NCBI GenBank assembly: GCA_029262795.1
Contig: JAJCYT010000036.1
Location: 186,001-250,000 of the forward strand
Length of the DNA stretch: 64,000 nucleotides
Source of the DNA: Candidatus Fraserbacteria bacterium
GTDB lineage: Bacteria > Bipolaricaulota > Bipolaricaulia > RBG-16-55-9 > JAJCYT01
Direction: 5' to 3'
Shown here in pieces: positions 33,618 through 42,029 of this stretch (position 1 is the stretch's first letter; each line of letters opens with the position of its first letter). The position numbers and the translations under genes are program-made. The notes below the pieces were generated by a model that was not told where the DNA came from, did no database searches, and saw nothing but the letters and a program-made list of their open reading frames with translations.

Positions 33618-33643
33618 CTAGATTGTGGTATGCTACAATCTAG
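33618..33643. promoter_or_regulatory. Inverted repeat upstream of the cytochrome c gene
   Basis: CTAGATTGT and ACAATCTAG form a perfect 9-bp dyad with an 8-bp spacer, 16-41 bases upstream of the start codon; the minus strand has a TATACT 10 bp further upstream. Either an operator or a 5' leader hairpin. Confidence 0.45.
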
Positions 33644-33708
33644 AGTATATAAAACGCTATACAAGCGCGCATTCTTTCAAACTGATCTGTATAAGAACAT
33701 CACAAATT

Positions 33709-34074
33709 TTATATTTCTTCAAAACTGAAGTTGCTGCCCACCCAGCGTCTGAGCCATTCGTCAGTTTCGGGATCAATTTCACTGTCCAGCATGGTTTTGT
33801 GGCGGAAGCCTTTTAAATAACCATACAAATAATAGACAGATGCCCAAGAATTGGTTGGGGTATAAAGTGCCAAAGATTCCGTGAGCCATTCGGCAATCAC
33901 CTCTTCAGCGCGAAGATCATTGATATCCGAACTGGCATCCTGACACGCCATAAGCAACAGGTCCTTCAGCTTTTCAAATTGTTCAATATCATTGGTTTCA
34001 GGCAATTGCTCAAACAACGCACCGGCGACGTCACATAACTTAAGCAGAAGGGCCTCCTTTCCTATCTTAACCAC
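33709..34074 (-). CDS. Hypothetical helical protein
   Basis: A 121-residue acidic, mostly helical protein without signal or membrane segments. Features are FEQLPETNDIEQFEKLKDLL, RAEEVIAEWLTESLALYTP and a C-terminal DEWLRRWVGSNFSFEEI. The GTG at 34074 lacks a ribosome site; a strong AAAGGAGG lies within the frame, 5 bases before an in-frame CTG at 34047, which may be the real start. I do not recognise the family. Confidence 0.55.
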   Translation of the reverse strand: MVKIGKEALLLKLCDVAGALFEQLPETNDIEQFEKLKDLLLMACQDASSDINDLRAEEVIAEWLTESLALYTPTNSWASVYYLYGYLKGFRHKTMLDSEIDPETDEWLRRWVGSNFSFEEI

Positions 34075-34201
34075 ATAATGGCTTCTAGCTTAACATAGGC
34101 AACGGATGAAAAACCGTTTCTATCATTACAACCAGAATGGCGATTTGTTTCTTCGATCACCGTGGTTACGGTCCATATAATGACAGGTGTAAGGAGGCCA
34201 A

Positions 34202-34585
34202 ATGAAGAAAGTAAACATCGTAGGTTTCGATCATCTGCAATTGGCTATGCCCGCAGGTGAAGAAGCAAAGGCCCGACATTTCTACGGCGAATTGTTGGGA
34301 TTGACCGAAGTGGACAAGCCTGAACCATTGGTCAGTCGCGGCGGCTGCTGGTTTAAAGGACAAGGTGTTTCCGTTCATCTGGGTGTGATGAACGATTTTG
34401 CACCAGCGACCAAAGCGCACCCTGGATTTCAGGTGTCCGACTTGACCGCTTGTCAAACATTTTTAAGCGAGGCGGGCGTTGAAGTGCTACCCGATGACAG
34501 TATTCCTGAAGTAGGCCGCTGCCACATCTCTGACCCGTTTGGCAATCGTATTGAGCTGATCCAGCAAGGTGACGTTTTTCCATGA
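34202..34585 (+). CDS. VOC/glyoxalase-fold protein
   Basis: A 127-residue two-module vicinal-oxygen-chelate protein behind AAGGAGG. FDHLQLAMPAGEEAKARHFYGELLGLTEV is the first beta-alpha-beta-beta-beta module (His near residue 11), and RCHISDPFGNRIELIQQ the second, with the usual closing Glu. Metal ligands fit but the reaction cannot be told. It is the first gene of a five-gene coupled run: its stop overlaps the ATP-grasp start as ATGA. Confidence 0.85.
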   Translation: MKKVNIVGFDHLQLAMPAGEEAKARHFYGELLGLTEVDKPEPLVSRGGCWFKGQGVSVHLGVMNDFAPATKAHPGFQVSDLTACQTFLSEAGVEVLPDDSIPEVGRCHISDPFGNRIELIQQGDVFP

Positions 34586-35724
34586 AGCGAGTGTTGCTCA
34601 CCGGTGGACGTGCGCCTGCCACTTTAGAGTTGGCCAGATTGTTACATGCCGCCGGAGCAATCGTGTTTATGGCTGAAAGCCAGCGTTGGCATCTGTGCAA
34701 AACATCCAACGCTATTGAAAAAAACGTCCATGTTCCAGCCCCCAGATTCGATCTTGAAAGCTACATCAATGCACTCATCCACATCATTCAGGATGAGCAG
34801 ATTGATTTGCTCATCCCCACTTGCGAAGAGCTTTTTTATGTGGCCCAAGGACGTGACCAGCTGACAGAACATTGTCAGGTGTTTGTCTCAGACATTGACA
34901 CGCTCAATCGCTTTCACAACAAATGGCTGTTTGCTCAAAGCGCATTGAGTTACAACCTAAGCGTACCCTGCTCTCAGTTGATGACGAACCGAGAAGGGCT
35001 AGATCAATGGCTTGGCCAGCCTGTCGTGCTGAAACGAGCGTATTCCCGATTCAGTACAGAAATCTTGATCAAACCAATACATCGAGATGAATTAAAGCAT
35101 ATCGAGCCGACTGAGCAATCTCCCTGGATTGCTCAGTCGTTTATCGATGGCAAACAATGGTGCAGTTACAGTGTGGTGAATCAGGGAAAAGTAACCGCAC
35201 ACAGCGTTTATCAAACCACATTTTCTGTGGGACAGGGCACGGCGATTTCATTTCAATCTGTGAACCATCAAAAAGTGTTTGATTGGGTCAAACGGTTTGT
35301 CGAAGCTGAGCAATTTACAGGGCAGATTGCGTTTGATTTCATTGAAGATTCATCTGGAAAATTGTTTGCGATTGAGTGCAATCCACGGACAACCAGTGGG
35401 ATTCATCTTTTCTATAATCGGCCTGAGATCTTAAATGCGTTCATTGATATGGATTCAGAATTGTTAAAGCCCTTTGAAAAACCGTCGATGTTGATGTTTC
35501 CGATGCTGTGGTATTTGTTCAAAAATGTTCGCTCCAAAGTACTTTATCAGCAATGGGCAGCTTCCTTCCGAGCGAGTCGGGATGTGATTCTCAGTGGACG
35601 CGATCTGTTGCCAGGGTTGCTTCAAGGGGTTTCGGTGATTCAATTGCTGTGGCTCAGTTTGAGAAAGCGAATGAGCCCGTTGGCTGCATCCACAAATGAT
35701 ATTGAATGGAATGGTCCATCATGA
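34582..35724 (+). CDS. ATP-grasp ligase-like protein
   Basis: A 380-residue protein. It opens with a Rossmann-like VLLTGGRAPATLELARLLHA, then the pre-ATP-grasp region LLIPTCEELFYVAQ. The central domain PVVLKRAYSRFST, PWIAQSFIDGKQWCSYSVV and IAFDFIEDSSGKLFAIECNPRTTSG carries the ATP-grasp lysine and the acidic metal residues with the final ECNPR. Such enzymes join a carboxylate to an amine or thiol via acyl-phosphate. Substrates are unknown. It is coupled on both sides (ATGA), to the VOC gene and to the SDR gene. Confidence 0.82.
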   Translation: MKRVLLTGGRAPATLELARLLHAAGAIVFMAESQRWHLCKTSNAIEKNVHVPAPRFDLESYINALIHIIQDEQIDLLIPTCEELFYVAQGRDQLTEHCQVFVSDIDTLNRFHNKWLFAQSALSYNLSVPCSQLMTNREGLDQWLGQPVVLKRAYSRFSTEILIKPIHRDELKHIEPTEQSPWIAQSFIDGKQWCSYSVVNQGKVTAHSVYQTTFSVGQGTAISFQSVNHQKVFDWVKRFVEAEQFTGQIAFDFIEDSSGKLFAIECNPRTTSGIHLFYNRPEILNAFIDMDSELLKPFEKPSMLMFPMLWYLFKNVRSKVLYQQWAASFRASRDVILSGRDLLPGLLQGVSVIQLLWLSLRKRMSPLAASTNDIEWNGPS

Positions 35725-36710
35725 AAGTATTGGTTACGGGTGCAACAGGGTTTTTGGGACACGCCTTGTCGCTGCGCCTTAAAGAACTTGGACACGAAGT
35801 TTTGGGGACAGGACGCAACCTTGAGCAAGGGCAGATGCTACAGGAACAAGGTGTTCATTTTGTGGCATCAGACTTGAAGCAGCCAGATGCCATCTCAGAA
35901 TTGTGCCAAGGGCAAGAGATGGTATTTCATTGTGCAGCGCTGTCCACGCCTTGGGGCAAGTACATCAACTTCTATCAGGCGAATGTGATGGGCACGCTGC
36001 ATGTGATTCAGGGGTGCATGGCGCATGATGTGAAAAGATTGATCCATGTGTCCACGCCGAGCATTTATTTCACGGAACAAGACAGTGTTGATGTCAAAGA
36101 GGATGCCTCGCTACCTTCAGAGCCAATCAGTCTTTATGCTAAAACCAAACTGATGGCCGAAGGATTGATCGATCAAGCGCATGAAAATGGCCTGAATGTG
36201 ATCACCATTCGACCTCGCGCCATTTTTGGCCCAGGAGACACCACCATTTTGCCCAGATTGATCAAGCGATTGGAACGTGGTCAGCTTCGCATTATTGGAG
36301 ATGGAAAAAATCTGGTGGATTTGACTTACGTTGACAACGTGGTTGATGCGCTCATTCTCTGTATGGAGTCAGGAGATCATACGCTGGGCAAAAAATACAA
36401 TATTTCCAGTGGGCAGCCTGTGCCGTTGTGGGACATGATTCACTTGCTTTGTGAAGAACTCGGCCATGTGCCGCCCACACAACATCTTCCTTATAAAAAG
36501 GCAATGAGGCTGGCAGGTTTTTTGGAGTGGTTGTATGGCACGTTCTTCTTTGGATTGGAACCACCCATCACTCGTTTTACCGCCACCGCAATGGCAAAAA
36601 GTCAAACGCTCAACATTGATGCCGCAAGACAGGACTTGGGCTATGATCCAAAAGTGTCTCCTGAAGAAGGCATGAAACGCTTTATTGCATGGTGGAAGGA
36701 TCCATCTTGA
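35721..36710 (+). CDS. NAD-dependent epimerase/3-beta-HSD-like SDR
   Basis: A 329-residue extended SDR. The cofactor loop is VTGATGFLGHALSLRL; Tyr-x3-Lys is in SLYAKTKLMAE; VITIRPRAIFGPGD and DLTYVDNVVDALILCM are typical of the 3-beta-hydroxysteroid dehydrogenase/OleD-like group. It probably oxidises or reduces a hydroxyl next to a carbonyl. The start is the ATG overlapping the ATP-grasp stop; a 5-residue longer form is possible. Confidence 0.87.
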   Translation: MKVLVTGATGFLGHALSLRLKELGHEVLGTGRNLEQGQMLQEQGVHFVASDLKQPDAISELCQGQEMVFHCAALSTPWGKYINFYQANVMGTLHVIQGCMAHDVKRLIHVSTPSIYFTEQDSVDVKEDASLPSEPISLYAKTKLMAEGLIDQAHENGLNVITIRPRAIFGPGDTTILPRLIKRLERGQLRIIGDGKNLVDLTYVDNVVDALILCMESGDHTLGKKYNISSGQPVPLWDMIHLLCEELGHVPPTQHLPYKKAMRLAGFLEWLYGTFFFGLEPPITRFTATAMAKSQTLNIDAARQDLGYDPKVSPEEGMKRFIAWWKDPS

Positions 36711-37555
36711 TGAAAGTTGGACTCAAGATTTTCTGTGCGGGATATTGCACTCAACTGGAGTCGATGGTGATTCAAGGTGGGCGCTACAAAAATGTGGATA
36801 TTCCCGCTTTGTTTGCGTTGATTGAACACCCCACCAAAGGCCATATTCTGTTTGATACGGGTTACAGCACACACTTCTATGAAGCCACAAAGAAATTTCC
36901 TTACAGCCTTCACGTGCGATTAATTCCAGTGTTTTGCAAATCAGAAGATGGGCCAGCCCAACAACTTCAAGCCGAAGGCATTGATCCTCTGTCGATTGAA
37001 ACCATCATTTTGTCGCACTTCCATTCGGATCATGTGGCGGGACTGAAAGATTTTCCAAACGCTCAATTCATTTACTTTAAAAAAGCATATGAAGCGATTC
37101 GAGGTAAGACCGGATTCGGTGCAGTCCGTCGTGGATTCCTGCCCGACCTGCTGCCTACGGATTTAGAACAACGAACACAGATGGTTGACGAAAGCTTAAC
37201 GATTCAACTTGGCGACGCTTATCAACCGTTCGAAAAAGGCTTCGATTTATTTGGAGATAGCAGCCTGTTCGCCGTCGAACTGCCTGGTCATGCTCATGGT
37301 CAGATGGGAATTTTTTTACAAGATGAACACGAACAATATGTGTTCCTGGCTGCCGATGCGTGCTGGTACAGTCAAGCTTATCGAGAGTTACGCTATCCGC
37401 ATCCATTGGCGAATCTGGTTCAGGCCGATGGCAAAGCTTACAAAGACACGTTGAAAAAACTTCACCAACTTCACAAACATTGGCCCGATTTGTTGATTGT
37501 GCCTTCCCATTGCCCAGAGATGCAGGAGCGATTTTCAATAAAGGATCACTCTTGA
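36710..37555 (+). CDS. Metallo-beta-lactamase-fold hydrolase
   Basis: A 281-residue protein whose ATG overlaps the SDR stop (TGATG). The metal motif is SHFHSDHVAGL, with further ligands in ELPGHAHGQMG, the Asp in AADACWY and His in VPSHCPEM. The N-terminal ILFDTGYSTHFY is also typical. The family includes lactonases and thioesterases; in this operon, hydrolysis of a lactone or thioester is the reasonable guess. Confidence 0.87.
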   Translation: MKVGLKIFCAGYCTQLESMVIQGGRYKNVDIPALFALIEHPTKGHILFDTGYSTHFYEATKKFPYSLHVRLIPVFCKSEDGPAQQLQAEGIDPLSIETIILSHFHSDHVAGLKDFPNAQFIYFKKAYEAIRGKTGFGAVRRGFLPDLLPTDLEQRTQMVDESLTIQLGDAYQPFEKGFDLFGDSSLFAVELPGHAHGQMGIFLQDEHEQYVFLAADACWYSQAYRELRYPHPLANLVQADGKAYKDTLKKLHQLHKHWPDLLIVPSHCPEMQERFSIKDHS

Positions 37556-38874
37556 GAGATCGCTGGACGATATTGAAAAATTATTTAAATGTTCGTTTTA
37601 GGAAATCTTTCAAATCACGCGATCAGTTGGACCAATGGCAGCAGGCGCAAGTTAAAAAATTTCTTCAAACAATCTTGCCAAAATCTTCTTTCTATCAAAA
37701 ACAATTCGAATCAATAGATATTTCACATTGGCAACGGGCACCCATCATTGAAAAAACAGAGATGATGGAACACTTTGATCAACTCAATACGGTTGGCATC
37801 AGCAAAGAACAGGCGTTTGAAGTGGCACTCAAAGCCGAACAATCTCGCAATTTTTCGCCGAAGATTGGCGATATCACAATAGGATTGTCATCTGGCACAT
37901 CAGGGAATCGAGGTTTGTTTCTGGTGTCGGATGAGGAACGGTTGAGATGGGCAGGCACAGTGCTGGCCAAGTTGTTGCCGGGGCCAATTTGGCAAAAAGA
38001 GCGAATCGCATTTTTCCTTCGTGCCAACAGCAATTTGTATGGGAGTGTAAAATCTTCAACCATTCAGTTTTCATACTTCGATTTACTTGACCCTTTGGAA
38101 AAACATCTGGAAAAATTGAATCAGTTTCGGCCCACTATTTTGACTGCCCCACCATCTATGCTCAGGTTCTTGGCCGAAGCCATTCAGCAGAACAAACTCA
38201 ACATTGCTCCAGAAAAAGTCATCTCAGTGGCTGAAGTGCTGGACCCTTTGGACGAAGCGTTTATTACAAAAATCTTTGAACAAAAAGTCCATCAGGTGTA
38301 TCAATGTACCGAAGGCTTTTTGGCCTGCACCTGTGAGCATGGCACACTCCACCTCAACGAAGATCTGGTGGTGATCCAAAAAGAATATTTGGATGAATCA
38401 TTGAAAAAATTCTCACCCATCATTACGGACTTCAACCGAACCTCTCAGCCCATCATCCGCTATCGCCTCAATGATATTTTGACGGAACGAGCGCAAACCT
38501 GCCCCTGTGGTTCCATCATGACTGCATTGGAAAGCATCGAAGGCCGATGTGATGATCTTTTTTATCTAAAGCTTTCTAACTCTGATGAACTTCAGCCTGT
38601 GTTTCCTGACTTCATTCGCCGGGCGGTGATCGGAAGTTCTGAGGAAATTGACGCTTATCGTGTACAACAGCTTGCGCCGGACAAAATTAAAGTGTTCGTC
38701 AAAGCATCAGAGGATGTGATGCCAGGCTTGAAAGAATCATTTTCAAATCTGTGGAAGCGTCTAAATTGTGAGCCGCCACAGATTGAATATGAACGCATGG
38801 ATTTGGAAAAACCTCAAGCCAAGAAACTCAAGCGGGTGGAGCGTTGTTTCTCGCTCGAAGATTTAAGCATCTGA
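37552..38874 (+). CDS. Adenylate-forming enzyme, CapK/F390-synthetase-like
   Basis: A 440-residue protein read from a TTG that overlaps the upstream stop (TTGA) and follows AAAGGA; the longer frame from 37360 runs through the MBL gene. The phosphate loop GLSSGTSGNRGLF, YQCTEGFLACTC and IIRYRLNDI fit the phenylacetate-CoA ligase/F390 synthetase branch of the ANL superfamily, which activates carboxylates as acyl-AMP. Four cysteines (ACTCEHG, CPCG) resemble the metal site of that branch. Last gene of the coupled run; its 3' end overlaps the opposing XRE gene by 12 bp. Confidence 0.83.
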   Translation: MRDRWTILKNYLNVRFRKSFKSRDQLDQWQQAQVKKFLQTILPKSSFYQKQFESIDISHWQRAPIIEKTEMMEHFDQLNTVGISKEQAFEVALKAEQSRNFSPKIGDITIGLSSGTSGNRGLFLVSDEERLRWAGTVLAKLLPGPIWQKERIAFFLRANSNLYGSVKSSTIQFSYFDLLDPLEKHLEKLNQFRPTILTAPPSMLRFLAEAIQQNKLNIAPEKVISVAEVLDPLDEAFITKIFEQKVHQVYQCTEGFLACTCEHGTLHLNEDLVVIQKEYLDESLKKFSPIITDFNRTSQPIIRYRLNDILTERAQTCPCGSIMTALESIEGRCDDLFYLKLSNSDELQPVFPDFIRRAVIGSSEEIDAYRVQQLAPDKIKVFVKASEDVMPGLKESFSNLWKRLNCEPPQIEYERMDLEKPQAKKLKRVERCFSLEDLSI

Positions 38875-39081
38875 TCCGTACTGAAACACTTCTTCCAACG
38901 GCACATCAAACACTTCCGCAATCTTGAAAGCCAACTCCAGTGACGGTGAGTACTTGCCTTGTTCCACCGCAATAATTGTTTGGCGAGTGACTTCCGTTTT
39001 GTCGGCCAACGCTTGCTGCGTCATCTCATCTGCATGAAACCGAAGCGTTCGGATGTTGTTGGTGATTTTTGTTGTACCCAT
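38863..39081 (-). CDS. XRE-family DNA-binding regulator, short
   Basis: A 72-residue helix-turn-helix protein: ALADKTEVTRQTIIAVEQGK is the recognition helix region and PSLELAFKIAEVFDVPLEEVF the rest, as in YozG-like regulators. Its ATG is 1 bp after the stop of the membrane protein gene, so the two are one operon. Small XRE/membrane-protein pairs of this type usually autoregulate, and the duplicated AT-rich block upstream fits that. Confidence 0.9.
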   Translation of the reverse strand: MGTTKITNNIRTLRFHADEMTQQALADKTEVTRQTIIAVEQGKYSPSLELAFKIAEVFDVPLEEVFQYGSDA

Positions 39082-39082
39082 T

Positions 39083-39514
39083 TCAAAAGCCTCTGCGATA
39101 ATGCCAAATTTGGGTAATATATCTGCCTGTTTCTGCCAATATGAAGGAAAAAGCAAAGTGGTGTGCAACAAACAAAGGACTTTCAAATTGTGAACTTGCG
39201 AAAGCACCATAAACGCCCAGGGTCACACCAATGACTAAAATGGTATAGGCCGTGCTGGAAGCTTTTAAATCGATGAGGCGATCGCGCTCATCAGTGGCTT
39301 GTTTTCGGTTAAATATCGCCAGGATAATTTGAGTACCTACCTGAATGACTATAAACAGAATTAGCGCTGGAATTGCAATTCCAAGCAGAAATGAGTTATT
39401 TGGTTCATCTGAGTCAAGCAAAATTTTATAGGCATAAAAAAAGTAATTGCCAAAAATCATGATCACACTAATCAATGTGAACCAAATCGTTCTTTCCTTA
39501 TATGTCATGTTCAT
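39083..39514 (-). CDS. Four-helix membrane protein partner of XRE regulator
   Basis: A 143-residue protein with about four membrane segments (TLISVIMIFGNYFFYA, LLGIAIPALILFIVIQVGTQ, AYTILVIGVTLGVYGAF, and a weaker VAHHFAFSFILAET). The connecting loop has RKQATDERDRLIDLKAS, a conserved-looking DERD motif of DUF2178-like proteins. Its function is unknown; it commonly occurs with a small XRE regulator, as here. Confidence 0.75.
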   Translation of the reverse strand: MNMTYKERTIWFTLISVIMIFGNYFFYAYKILLDSDEPNNSFLLGIAIPALILFIVIQVGTQIILAIFNRKQATDERDRLIDLKASSTAYTILVIGVTLGVYGAFASSQFESPLFVAHHFAFSFILAETGRYITQIWHYRRGF

Positions 39515-39738
39515 TTTTTACGCCTCCTAAGTACGCGATATTTAACTCGGTATAAAATTTAACATTCGTGGTGTGAATAAAAACTAACTCAATGACGAAT
39601 ATCTTTAACAGTATTGTTCTTTTCCTGTATATCATGTTCATTTTTGACTCCCATGAGTATGCTATATTTAACTTGATGTAAAATCTAACATCCATAGTGT
39701 AAATAAAAACTAACTCAATGTCAAGTATATTTAACATT
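39486..39738 (-). repeat. Diverged tandem duplication of a promoter and gene start
   Basis: Two ~125-bp blocks (39486-39608 and 39612-39738) align well: ATGTTCATTTTT, GATATTTAACT or CTATATTTAACT, GTAAAATCTAACAT-like and AAAAACTAACTCAATG occur in the same order in both. The left block includes the first codons of the membrane protein gene; the right block holds a relic of the same start (MNMIYRKRTI). ATATTTAAC-type motifs lie near 39537, 39599, 39663 and 39725, about 62 bp apart. Confidence 0.75.
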
Positions 39739-39882
39739 AAGTTTTTCACATTTCTAAAAACACTTCAGAATTTCAATTTGGATTTGATTTTCGTTCTGGC
39801 CTTGTGCTTTGATGGTAGAGGTGTAACTGAGGTGTAACGCCGCCTTGGCACACTAGGGGTAGAAAGCTTTAGGGAACTCATT

Positions 39883-41022
39883 ATGAACATTCAGTGCTTT
39901 GACAAAAACAACCTCCACCAATTGCGTTGGCCTGAGGCCGAGTTAGGCAACTTGGGTCAGCAGGCGTTGATGTCCTACATGCAATGTGGGATTCAACCGT
40001 ATATTTCCAACGTCCATACGGACTTGCGACTGCTCAAAGTGGATGATGTGATCTTGCCGATAACCATCAATCACTATGACTCGAAAAACAGTTATGTCTG
40101 TTCGCCTTACAACCACTACTTTGCATACGGTCTGGAAGAAATGGACAAGCTGGACAATCGGTTTTTCGAAGCACTTTGTCGAGGCATCATGAAACCATTT
40201 TGTTGGTATTACCTGAGAAACGGGTTCGATGATGTGGTGTTTGTCAACAATTGGTTGTTGTCTACGAATTTGTACCCGGCATTGAGTTCGGCACAGACTC
40301 AGGCCATCTCAGATTTTCTGATCAAGAAATTTCCAGATCGACCGATCATCTTTCGATCAGTGGATAATTTGGGGAATCCAGACCTTTATCAACCTTTGCT
40401 GGATTTAAATTATCGCATGGTGTTCAGTCGTCAGGTGTATTATCAGAACCCGCAGGATGAGCAGTTTTGGAAACACAGCCAGCTCAAAACAGATCAAAGA
40501 AAATTACGCAACACCAGGTATCGACTGCTGGAACATCACGAAATTTCAACGGACGAAATTCCAAGGCTGGTTGAGCTTTATCGAATGTTGTATCTGGAAA
40601 AATATTCTTACTATAACCCGCAACTGACCGAAGCATTTTTTGCCTCCGCTATAAAACACAATTGGCTCCGCTTCCAGGCATTTGAACACGATGGTCGCAT
40701 TGATGCCATGATGGGTTATTTGAAATGCAACGGCATCATGACCCAACCTGTGTTTGGCTATGACACACAGTTGCCGCAGAATCAAAATCTGTACAGATTG
40801 TTGAGTATGCAGGTGATTTCTGAAGCGCAGCAACTAAACCATCGCATCAATGTCAGTGCGGGGGTAGGCGCTTTTAAACGACTCCGAGGTGGCGTTCCTG
40901 CGCTGGAATATAACGCAGTATTTGATCAACATTTGCCGCGCTCTAAACAATTCAAATGGAAATTATTGCAGCAAATACTAGATCGCATTGGCGTACCCAT
41001 TATTCAGAAATACGGATTTTAA
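39883..41022 (+). CDS. GNAT/FemAB-like acyltransferase-fold protein
   Basis: A 379-residue soluble protein starting MNIQCFDKNNLHQL. The C-terminal half (RNTRYRLLEHHEISTDEIPR, LVELYRMLYLEKYSYYNPQL, FEHDGRIDAMMGYLKCNGIM, INVSAGVGAFKRLRGG) resembles GNAT/BioF2-like acyltransferases in which a final Arg/Lys loop binds the acyl carrier. The N-terminal half seems a second, degenerate copy. Only 11 bp separate it from the KAS III gene, suggesting it moves or accepts that enzyme's product. The fold call is moderately sure. Confidence 0.65.
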   Translation: MNIQCFDKNNLHQLRWPEAELGNLGQQALMSYMQCGIQPYISNVHTDLRLLKVDDVILPITINHYDSKNSYVCSPYNHYFAYGLEEMDKLDNRFFEALCRGIMKPFCWYYLRNGFDDVVFVNNWLLSTNLYPALSSAQTQAISDFLIKKFPDRPIIFRSVDNLGNPDLYQPLLDLNYRMVFSRQVYYQNPQDEQFWKHSQLKTDQRKLRNTRYRLLEHHEISTDEIPRLVELYRMLYLEKYSYYNPQLTEAFFASAIKHNWLRFQAFEHDGRIDAMMGYLKCNGIMTQPVFGYDTQLPQNQNLYRLLSMQVISEAQQLNHRINVSAGVGAFKRLRGGVPALEYNAVFDQHLPRSKQFKWKLLQQILDRIGVPIIQKYGF

Positions 41023-41033
41023 GGGATGTTATT

Positions 41034-42029
41034 ATGGACAAAAATTTTCCAGTCAAAATTTTAGGCATCGGCCATTACCTGCCAAGCCGCGTGGTGTTCA
41101 ACGAAGAAATCGAAGCACGATGCGGCCTCAAGCCAGGGTGGATACAAAAACGAACCGGTGTGTGTGAACGTCGTTGGGTCGAAGATGAAACAAGTTCCTG
41201 GATGGCGGCTCAAGCCGCACAGGAAGCCGTTCAAAATGCAGGGATTCAACTCGAAGATCTCGACCTCATCCTCAATGCTTCCGGCACGCAGGAGCAAGCC
41301 ATTCCTGATTTGTCCGCATTGGTCCAGCATCATTTGGGATTGGGAGAGTCGGGCATTCCCTGCTTTGGCATCAATGCCACTTGTCTGAGTTTTTTGGTGG
41401 CATTGGACACGGCGTCGCATTTGCTGGAATCGGGTGCCTATAAAAATATTCTTATTGTTTCGTCAGATGTGGCTTCCTGCGGCCTCAATTTTGATGAGCC
41501 AGAAAGTGCATCACTTTTAGGCGACGGAAGCGCTGCCGTTGTGGTGACCAAAACGCCTGAAGGTGAAACTTCGCAAATCCATGCCTCTCATTTGGCGACG
41601 TATGGCAAAGGCGCTGAGCTAACTCAGATTCTCGGTGGTGGAAGCAGTCACCATCCCAATCATCCCGACACAAAAGTTGAAGACAGCCTGTTTCACATGA
41701 ATGGATTGCAAGTGTTGAAGTTGACGCGCAAATACGCAGGTGGTTTTCTCGAAAAACTTCAGCCTGGGCTTTCGACAAGTTTAAACGACATCCAATGGGT
41801 CATCCCGCATCAGGCCAGCAAAATGGGTTTTGAGCTGATGTACAATTATGGCTGGCCTAGAGAACGGGTTCTCAAAACGCTAGATCGTTATGGCAATTGC
41901 GTGGCAGCATCAGTGCCTCTCACTTTGTATGACGGGATCAATCAAGAAACGATTCAACGTGGTGATAAAATTCTGCTGGTCGGCACAGGGGCTGGATTAT
42001 CCATAGGTGGACTTGTGTTGACTTATTGA
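41034..42029 (+). CDS. 3-oxoacyl-ACP synthase III-like condensing enzyme (second)
   Basis: A 331-residue KAS III: Cys in INATCLSFLVAL, His in WVIPHQASKMG and Asn in YGNCVAASVPL. GWIQKRTGVCERRW is the substrate-entry segment. It belongs with the KAS III enzymes of secondary pathways (OleA, quinolone and lactone synthases) by its position next to an SDR, an adenylating enzyme and a hydrolase; that is inference. It differs clearly from the KAS III at 20636, so the two are not recent duplicates. The longer frame from 40956 overlaps the previous gene and is rejected. Confidence 0.87.
   Translation: MDKNFPVKILGIGHYLPSRVVFNEEIEARCGLKPGWIQKRTGVCERRWVEDETSSWMAAQAAQEAVQNAGIQLEDLDLILNASGTQEQAIPDLSALVQHHLGLGESGIPCFGINATCLSFLVALDTASHLLESGAYKNILIVSSDVASCGLNFDEPESASLLGDGSAAVVVTKTPEGETSQIHASHLATYGKGAELTQILGGGSSHHPNHPDTKVEDSLFHMNGLQVLKLTRKYAGGFLEKLQPGLSTSLNDIQWVIPHQASKMGFELMYNYGWPRERVLKTLDRYGNCVAASVPLTLYDGINQETIQRGDKILLVGTGAGLSIGGLVLTY

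Noticed and set aside
39498-39749. 83-codon minus-strand frame with an internal repeat
   Set aside because: It is produced by the tandem duplication of the promoter and gene start; the translated repeat is a by-product.
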